Source of the DNA: CAZBBB01 sp964490005
Lineage (GTDB): Bacteria > Planctomycetota > B15-G4
Direction of reading: 5' to 3'
Length of the DNA: 9,242 nucleotides
NCBI GenBank assembly: GCA_964490005.1
Contig: CAZBBB010000118.1
Coordinates: 1-9,242 of the forward strand
Under the pieces are notes generated by a model. That model had not been told where the DNA came from, made no database searches, and worked only from the letters and a program-made list of their open reading frames with translations. This document shows positions 5,305-9,242 of the stretch, one piece after another. Position 1 is the first letter of the stretch. Every line of letters starts with the position of its first letter. Both the position numbers and the translations under genes were made by a program.

Positions 5305-7182
5305 ATGACGGACGGCGCAGGCAATCCGGCGGGCACGCGGCGCCTGGCGCTCGCGGTCGGCCTGCTGCTCTCGATGCTGCTCGGCGGCGCGCTCGTCATC
5401 CCGGCGCTGAAGGCCGGCATCACGCCGGGCGTCTCGCCGCTGGTCGTGCTGTTCTGCTGGGTGGCGTTCGGCGCCGCGCTCGGCCCGCGCCTCAAGCGCT
5501 TTCTGGCCGTGGCGCAGGTCACGGGCAGCGGCGGCGCGGCCGTCACGGCCGGCGTGGTCTTCACGGCGCCGATCCTGCAGATCCTCGAGGCCAAGCTGGG
5601 CGCGCTCGCGCCGGCCGTCGACGTCGTCATGCTCATCGTCGCGAGCGTCGCCGGCGCCCTGCTCGGCTTCGGCTTCGTGGGCCTCGCGACGAAGCGCTTC
5701 CTGACCGACCCGCGCCTGCCCGCGCCCGAGGCCGTCGCCTGCGACCGCCTGATCCAGACGGCGTCGGAGAACCCCGAGCAGCGCCCGGCGCTGCTGCCCT
5801 CGCTCGTCGCGGGCCTGCTCTCAGGCGCCGCGATCTCCGCGTTCACGTCGCTGGCGTTCCTCGCCGACTACGTCGCGTCGATCCGCGCACGCCTGTTCGC
5901 GAAGGGCGAGGCGCCCGCCGACTTCGAGGTGCCGATCCCGGTGGCGCCGGTCTACATCGGCATCGGCGGGCTGCTCACGCTGCCGACCGCGCTGCTGATC
6001 TTCGGCGGCGGCCTGATCAACTCGACGACCAAGGCCTGGTCGGCGGCGAACGCGATGCCCGACACGACCTTCCGCTGGGTCGGCGGCGCGGCCATGACCG
6101 TCGCGGTGCTCTACTCGCTCGTCGCCTACGTGCTCGAGGGCCGGCGCGAGTCGTCCGGCGGCGCGAGCGGCGTGTCGGAGCGCATGGCGGCCCGGCTCAG
6201 CGCCGCGGCCGGCGACGAGACGCTGCTCGAGCAGTCGCCCGCGATCCGCCGCATGCTCCACGCGAGCATCCTGGCGGGCACGGCGCTGATGCTCGTGATG
6301 CTGGGCATGCTCGGCGCCGAACCCAAGGCGCTGATCGTGCTCGGCCTCGTCTCGCTCGTGCTCGTCTCGCTGCTCTCGGGCCTCGGCGGCCTGCTCTCGC
6401 TGCAGGTCGGCAGCTCGGCCTCGCCCGTCTCGGGCACGGTCTTCATGGGCATGCTCGTGCTCTCGCTCACCGCGACGGGCATCGGCCTGACGGGCCTGGC
6501 CGGCGTCGCGCTGCTCGTGCCGCTGATCGTCGCGGCCTGCGTCGCGATCTGCGCCGCCAACGACAGCAGCCAGGACTACAAGACGATGCAGCTCAACGGC
6601 TTCGTCGTGAGCGAGAGCTTCACCGGCCAGTTGCTCGGGCTGCTCGGCGGCGCGGTCTGCGTGCCGATCGCCCTGTGGATCGCGCACGACGCCTACACGC
6701 TGGGTTCGACGGCCCTGCCCGCGCCGCAGGCCAGCTTCTTCGCGACGGTGCTCGAGTCGCTGTTCCTCGAGGCCGAGATCCCGTGGGGGCCGGTGAGTGC
6801 CGGCGCGGTGGTCGGGGTGCTCGCCGTGGGGCTCGACGCCTGGGGCAAGACGCGCGGCGTGACGCTCTCGTCGCTCGCGCTCGCCGTCGGCATCTACCTG
6901 CCGAGCACCGTCGGCACGGGCATCATGCTCGGCGCGACGGCGCGCTTCCTCGCCACGCGCAGGATCGGCGCGAGCACGCACCAGGGCATCCTCACGGCGG
7001 CCGGAATCATCACGGGCGACGCGCTGTTCTCGCTCGTGCTCGGCGCCTGCATCGTGGCCGGCGTGAACACCGAACTCTGGAACGCCGCGGCCCCCTGGCC
7101 GGCGGCCGTCGGCGCGGCGCTGCTCGCGCTGATGCTCGGCCTGGTCTTCTGGAACTACCGGCCCAAAGGCACCAAGACGTGA
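5305..7182 (+). CDS. OPT-family (oligopeptide) transporter
   Basis: A 625-residue integral membrane protein with many hydrophobic segments, roughly 14-16 by eye. It is consistent with the prokaryotic OPT family (COG1297), which includes importers of peptides or metal-chelator complexes. Family-like blocks are: TM1 at 15-36; the loop LPAPEAVACDRLIQT (138-152), matching the 'LPFPEG.ACAEVL' signature; ANDSSQDYKTMQLNGFVV (418-435), matching the 'DTSQDLKTG' segment; GIYLPSTVGTGIMLG (529-543); and GILTAAGIITGDALFSLV (561-578). A charged cytoplasmic-type loop at 278-318 divides the two halves. GGGAGG precedes the ATG. Length is in the usual family range and the frame is intact. It has no partner genes nearby, as expected for a single-component secondary transporter. 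The substrate cannot be read from the sequence. Confidence 0.9.
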   Translation: MTDGAGNPAGTRRLALAVGLLLSMLLGGALVIPALKAGITPGVSPLVVLFCWVAFGAALGPRLKRFLAVAQVTGSGGAAVTAGVVFTAPILQILEAKLGALAPAVDVVMLIVASVAGALLGFGFVGLATKRFLTDPRLPAPEAVACDRLIQTASENPEQRPALLPSLVAGLLSGAAISAFTSLAFLADYVASIRARLFAKGEAPADFEVPIPVAPVYIGIGGLLTLPTALLIFGGGLINSTTKAWSAANAMPDTTFRWVGGAAMTVAVLYSLVAYVLEGRRESSGGASGVSERMAARLSAAAGDETLLEQSPAIRRMLHASILAGTALMLVMLGMLGAEPKALIVLGLVSLVLVSLLSGLGGLLSLQVGSSASPVSGTVFMGMLVLSLTATGIGLTGLAGVALLVPLIVAACVAICAANDSSQDYKTMQLNGFVVSESFTGQLLGLLGGAVCVPIALWIAHDAYTLGSTALPAPQASFFATVLESLFLEAEIPWGPVSAGAVVGVLAVGLDAWGKTRGVTLSSLALAVGIYLPSTVGTGIMLGATARFLATRRIGASTHQGILTAAGIITGDALFSLVLGACIVAGVNTELWNAAAPWPAAVGAALLALMLGLVFWNYRPKGTKT

Positions 7183-7189
7183 CGCATGA

Positions 7190-7206
7190 GGCGCATTTGC
7201 TGCGCC
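7190..7206 (+). terminator. Possible weak terminator hairpin after the OPT gene
   Basis: GGCGCA (7190-7195), loop TTTGC, TGCGCC (7201-7206): a perfect 6-bp stem beginning 8 nt after the stop. There is no T-run after it, so intrinsic termination would be inefficient. It could instead be an mRNA 3'-end stabiliser or part of the repeat-rich hip control region. Confidence 0.3.
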
Positions 7207-7217
7207 ATATGCCGAGA

Positions 7218-7242
7218 ATGAGACTTTAAAGTTACGTCTCGT
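7218..7242. promoter_or_regulatory. Upstream inverted repeat of the hip control region
   Basis: ATGAGAC (7218-7224) and GTCTCGT (7236-7242) are inverted copies with one mismatch, separated by 11 nt. A perfect 10-bp palindrome ACTTTAAAGT (7223-7232) lies within. The left arm ATGAGACTT resembles ATGAGATTC of the downstream palindrome at 7279, differing at two of nine positions. This is a plausible secondary HipB operator upstream of the -35. Confidence 0.4.
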
Positions 7243-7243
7243 G

Positions 7244-7266
7244 CTGAACAGGCTCAGCCTGCTCAG
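7244..7266. promoter_or_regulatory. 23-bp inverted repeat in the hip promoter spacer
   Basis: Arms CTGAaCAGGCT and AGCCTGcTCAG flank a central C at 7255 and match at 10 of 11 positions. The repeat covers the predicted -35 and almost the whole -35/-10 spacer. A protein bound here would compete directly with RNA polymerase. Its sequence differs from the ATGAGA-type repeats, so a second regulator is possible. Confidence 0.5.
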
Positions 7267-7273
7267 GTATCAT
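7245..7273 (+). promoter_or_regulatory. hipBA promoter (-35 TGAACA, -10 TATCAT)
   Basis: TGAACA (7245-7250, 4 of 6 to TTGACA), 17-nt spacer, TATCAT (7268-7273, 5 of 6 to TATAAT). Transcription would start near 7280, giving a leader of about 40 nt before the hipB ATG. It is the best promoter match in the window, in an AT-richer gap. Confidence 0.6.
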
Positions 7274-7278
7274 GGCCG

Positions 7279-7298
7279 ATGAGATTCAAGAATCTCAT
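7279..7298. promoter_or_regulatory. Perfect palindrome at the hip transcription start (probable HipB operator)
   Basis: ATGAGATTC (7279-7287) and GAATCTCAT (7290-7298) are perfect 9-bp inverted arms around AA. CATGGC (7271-7276) and GCCATG (7303-7308) add an outer pair, giving a nested structure of about 38 bp. The position at +1 to +20 is typical for autoregulation by an Xre/HipB-type antitoxin. The sequence does not resemble the E. coli HipB operator (TATCC-N8-GGATA). Confidence 0.6.
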
Positions 7299-7307
7299 TC
7301 TTGCCAT

Positions 7308-7313
7308 GGGAGG
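7308..7313 (+). promoter_or_regulatory. Shine-Dalgarno that fixes the hipB start
   Basis: GGGAGG stands 6 nt before ATG 7320. The earlier in-frame ATG at 7272 overlaps the predicted -10 and lies before the predicted transcription start, so it is not used if that promoter is real. Confidence 0.7.
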
Positions 7314-7319
7314 CCTGAA

Positions 7320-7604
7320 ATGGCGCTTTCAAGTTACACGGCGGCGACGGATCGCGAGGTCATGGCCGAGATCGGGGCGCGCCTGGCGGCGTTGCGCGAG
7401 CAGGCCGGGCTGACGGCCGTGGAGGCCGCCGCGCAGACCGGCCTCTCGCGCCGCACGATCTGGCGCGCCGAGCGCGGCGACAATCCCACGCTCGCCACGC
7501 TGCTGCGGCTGCTGCGGCTGTACGGCCGGCTCGACGAACTCGGCGCGCTCTTCCGCGCCCCCGAGATCTCGCCCATGGCGCTGATCGAGAAGCCCCGTGC
7601 CTGA
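7320..7604 (+). CDS. hipB: HipB-like Xre-family antitoxin and autorepressor
   Basis: A 94-residue DNA-binding protein. Residues about 15-70 form a Cro/Xre helix-turn-helix: VMAEIGARLAALREQAGLT (helix 1), VEAAAQTGLSRRTIWRAERG (helices 2 and 3, with LSRRTIWRAE as recognition helix), then NPTLATLLRLLRLYGRLDEL. The C-terminal tail EISPMALIEKPRA is typical of antitoxins paired with HipA proteins. It should neutralise the kinase toxin downstream and repress its own promoter through the palindromes at 7218-7298. The gene ends inside hipA with an 8-nt overlap, so the pair is co-transcribed and probably translationally coupled. The symbol is by family and context; it is a homologue, not the E. coli gene. 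Confidence 0.85.
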   Translation: MALSSYTAATDREVMAEIGARLAALREQAGLTAVEAAAQTGLSRRTIWRAERGDNPTLATLLRLLRLYGRLDELGALFRAPEISPMALIEKPRA

Positions 7605-8886
7605 GGTGGCCGCGCACGCCGAGGTGCGGCTGTGGGGGGCCACGGTCGGCGCCGTCGCCGAACTCGACGACGGGCGCGTGCTGTTCGAGTACGCCGAGAG
7701 CTTCCGCCGCTCGGGCCTGCAGATCTCGCCGATCATGCTGCCGCTCGCGCTGCGCGGCCCGCAGGCCTTCGACGCGCTGCGCCGCAAGCCGGCCTTCGAC
7801 GGCCTGCCCGGCGTGCTGGCCGACGCGCTGCCCGACGCCTTTGGCAACCGCGTCATCCGCGCGTACTTCGCGGCGCGCGGCCAGCCCGAGCGCGCGCTCT
7901 CGCCGGTGCAGCGGCTGCTCTACGTCGGCGAGCGGGCCCTGGGCGCGCTGACCTTCCATCCGGCCGCCGAGCTGCCGCGGCGCCCGGCCGAGCGGCAGTC
8001 GCTGGAGATCGCGCAGCTCGTGGCCGACGCGCGCGCCGTCGTCGCGGGCGCGCCCGACGTCGCCATCCCCGAGATCTACCGCATCGGCGCGTCGGCGGGC
8101 GGGCTGCGGCCCAAGGCCCTCGTGCTGCACGACCCCGCGACGAACCGGCTGCGCTCGGGTCACGCCGCGCCGGCGCCCGGCGAGCGCGCCTGCCTGCTCA
8201 AGTTCGACGGCGTCGGCGACGGCCACAGCGTCGACGCGCTCGGCCGCAGCCAACCCTTCAACCGCGTCGAGGCCGCCTACGCGGACATGGCGCGCGCCGC
8301 CGGCCTGCACGTGGCGCAGGTCGAGCTGCTCGAGGTCGGCGGCCACGCGCACCTGCTCGTGGTGCGCTTCGACCTCGAGGGCGGTGCGCGCCTGCACCAG
8401 CACAGCCTGGGCGGCCTGCTGCACGTCGACTACAACGATCGCGCCGCCGCCAGCTACGAGGAGTATCTGCGCGTCGTGTTGCGCCTCGGGCTGCCGCAGT
8501 CGGGCGTCGAGGAAGGCTGGCGCCGCATGGCCTTCAACGTGCTCGCCGTGAACCAGGACGACCACGTGAAGAACCTGTCCTTCCACATGCGGCCCGACGG
8601 GCGCTGGTCGCTGACGCCGGCCTACGATCTGTCCTTCGCCAAGGGCGCCGACTGGACCGCGCGCCACCAGTTGCTCGTGCGCGACAAGACCGCCGGCATC
8701 ACGCGCGCCGACCTGCTCGACGTGGCGGCGCAGTTCGGCATCAAGCGCGCGGGCGAGCTGCTGGAGCGCATCGCGCAGGCCGTCGCGCGCTTTCCCGAGT
8801 TCGCGGCGGCGCGGGGCGTGCCGCCGGACACGATCGCCGTCGTGCGCGGCGAACTGTCGGCCCGCGCGCGGCAACTCGACGGCTGA
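7597..8886 (+). CDS. hipA: HipA-family serine/threonine kinase toxin
   Basis: A 429-residue protein, full length for the family (E. coli HipA has 440). The N-terminal HipA_N part, about 8-120, shows VRLWGATVGAVAEL and FDGLPGVLADALPDAFGNRV. The kinase core follows. GASAGGLRPKALV (164-176) is the loop equivalent to the autophosphorylated Ser150 region of E. coli HipA: S166 is 7 residues before K173, as S150 is before K157. LLKFDG (200-205) comes next. NQDDHVKNLSF (319-329) is the catalytic loop, and LTPAYDLSFAKG (339-350) carries the metal-binding Asp344. All key residues are present, so it is probably active. Known HipA proteins phosphorylate translation components such as glutamyl-tRNA synthetase and induce growth arrest; the target here is not known. 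The start is GTG 7597; GTG 7606 is an in-frame alternative. Confidence 0.88.
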   Translation: MPEVAAHAEVRLWGATVGAVAELDDGRVLFEYAESFRRSGLQISPIMLPLALRGPQAFDALRRKPAFDGLPGVLADALPDAFGNRVIRAYFAARGQPERALSPVQRLLYVGERALGALTFHPAAELPRRPAERQSLEIAQLVADARAVVAGAPDVAIPEIYRIGASAGGLRPKALVLHDPATNRLRSGHAAPAPGERACLLKFDGVGDGHSVDALGRSQPFNRVEAAYADMARAAGLHVAQVELLEVGGHAHLLVVRFDLEGGARLHQHSLGGLLHVDYNDRAAASYEEYLRVVLRLGLPQSGVEEGWRRMAFNVLAVNQDDHVKNLSFHMRPDGRWSLTPAYDLSFAKGADWTARHQLLVRDKTAGITRADLLDVAAQFGIKRAGELLERIAQAVARFPEFAAARGVPPDTIAVVRGELSARARQLDG

Positions 8887-8980
8887 GCCGCCCTCGCGGG
8901 CCGGTCGCGCGGTCTGCTAGTTTGTCCGCCCCGTCCCGTGCCGCTCCGCGCGGCGAGGCGAGGTCCCGGAGGTCGCCCCG

Positions 8981-9242
8981 ATGCACACCCTCGTCCTGCT
9001 GCGCCACGGCGAGAGCCAGTGGAACCGCGAGAACCGCTTCACCGGGTGGGTCGACGTGCCGCTCTCCGAGAAGGGCGAGGCCGAGGCGCGGCAGGCCGGG
9101 CGCCTGCTGGCGGCCGAAGGGCTGAGCTTCGACGTCGCGCACACCTCGGTGCTCAAGCGCGCGATCAAGACGCTCTGGCTGGCGCTCGAGGAGATGGACC
9201 TCATGTGGCTGCCGGTGCATCGCCACTGGCGCCTCAACGAGC
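8981..9242 (+). CDS. gpmA: 2,3-bisphosphoglycerate-dependent phosphoglycerate mutase (5' part)
   Basis: Glycolytic and gluconeogenic enzyme that interconverts 3- and 2-phosphoglycerate in the cytoplasm. The 87 residues present carry LVLLRHGESQWNRENRFTGW, with the phosphorylated His9 in RHG. They also show WVDVPLSEKGEAEARQAGRLL, HTSVLKRAIKTLW and EMDLMWLPVHRHWRLNE, diagnostic of the GpmA branch and not of general histidine phosphatases. GGAGG (8968-8972) lies 8 nt before the ATG. The gene is cut by the right edge; family members have about 230-250 residues. The 94-bp gap after hipA contains no clear terminator and only a poor -10-like TAGTTT, so its promoter is not assigned. It has no functional link to hipBA that I can see. 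Confidence 0.93.
   Translation, partial: MHTLVLLRHGESQWNRENRFTGWVDVPLSEKGEAEARQAGRLLAAEGLSFDVAHTSVLKRAIKTLWLALEEMDLMWLPVHRHWRLNE

Noticed and set aside
5126..5308. A 60-codon frame from GTG that overlaps the OPT start by ATGA
   Set aside because: The overlap is suggestive, but there is no Shine-Dalgarno, the composition is Ala/Arg-rich and no recognisable content is present.
5821..6981. A 386-codon minus-strand open frame opposite the OPT gene
   Set aside because: Composed largely of Arg, Glu, Ala and His as expected from reading OPT codons in reverse; no ribosome binding site or motif.
7272..7319. Earlier in-frame ATG adding 16 residues to the antitoxin
   Set aside because: It overlaps the predicted -10 and the operator palindrome. 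The ATG at 7320 has a strong, well-spaced Shine-Dalgarno, and the added residues have no family match I can recognise.
7360..8874. A 504-codon minus-strand open frame opposite hipB and hipA
   Set aside because: Low-complexity Arg/Ala/Gly/His-rich translation with no domain, fully antisense to genes with clear family motifs.

Overview
This is a GC-rich (well above 65% by eye), gene-dense bacterial window. It carries eight protein genes apart from a short-spaced toxin-antitoxin locus, or nine genes if the antitoxin and toxin are counted within the total as hipB and hipA. Nearly all codons end in G or C. The combination of a secreted EF-hand protein with a Pro/Ala-rich linker, a DUF1028 lipoprotein, a zinc-finger anti-sigma/TPR protein, an OPT-family transporter and a cofactor-dependent phosphoglycerate mutase fits a high-GC Planctomycetota- or Myxococcota-like bacterium. 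The sequence alone does not fix the phylum. No rRNA, tRNA, CRISPR array or insertion sequence is visible.

Left part, minus strand (1-2734): a probable three-gene operon read right to left. It holds a DUF1028 Ntn-hydrolase-like lipoprotein with a C-terminal helical repeat region, a class I SAM methyltransferase joined to it by an ATGA stop/start overlap, and a secreted EF-hand protein that runs off the left edge. A 223-bp divergent intergenic region separates this operon from the next group.

Centre, plus strand (2958-5070): a sigma-70-family regulator with a TTG start and a strong Shine-Dalgarno, then an anti-sigma-like protein (HxxxCxxC zinc motif plus TPR-like repeats) that overlaps it by ATGA, then a small exported protein with a carboxypeptidase-regulatory-like fold. 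They look like one transcription unit: a sigma factor, its probable controller and a cell-surface partner. About 1 kb of this cluster (roughly 3977-4968) has clearly lower third-position GC than everything around it. Both edges fall inside reading frames, which suggests a recombined segment or an assembly chimera.

Right part, plus strand (5305-9242): an OPT-family transporter, then an AT-richer 137-bp intergenic region packed with inverted repeats. These surround a good -35/-10 promoter that drives a hipB-hipA-type toxin-antitoxin pair. Last comes the 5' part of gpmA (glycolytic phosphoglycerate mutase), cut by the right edge. The hipBA control region and the compositional block are the two things most worth a second look. 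I did not find a clearly new biological system.
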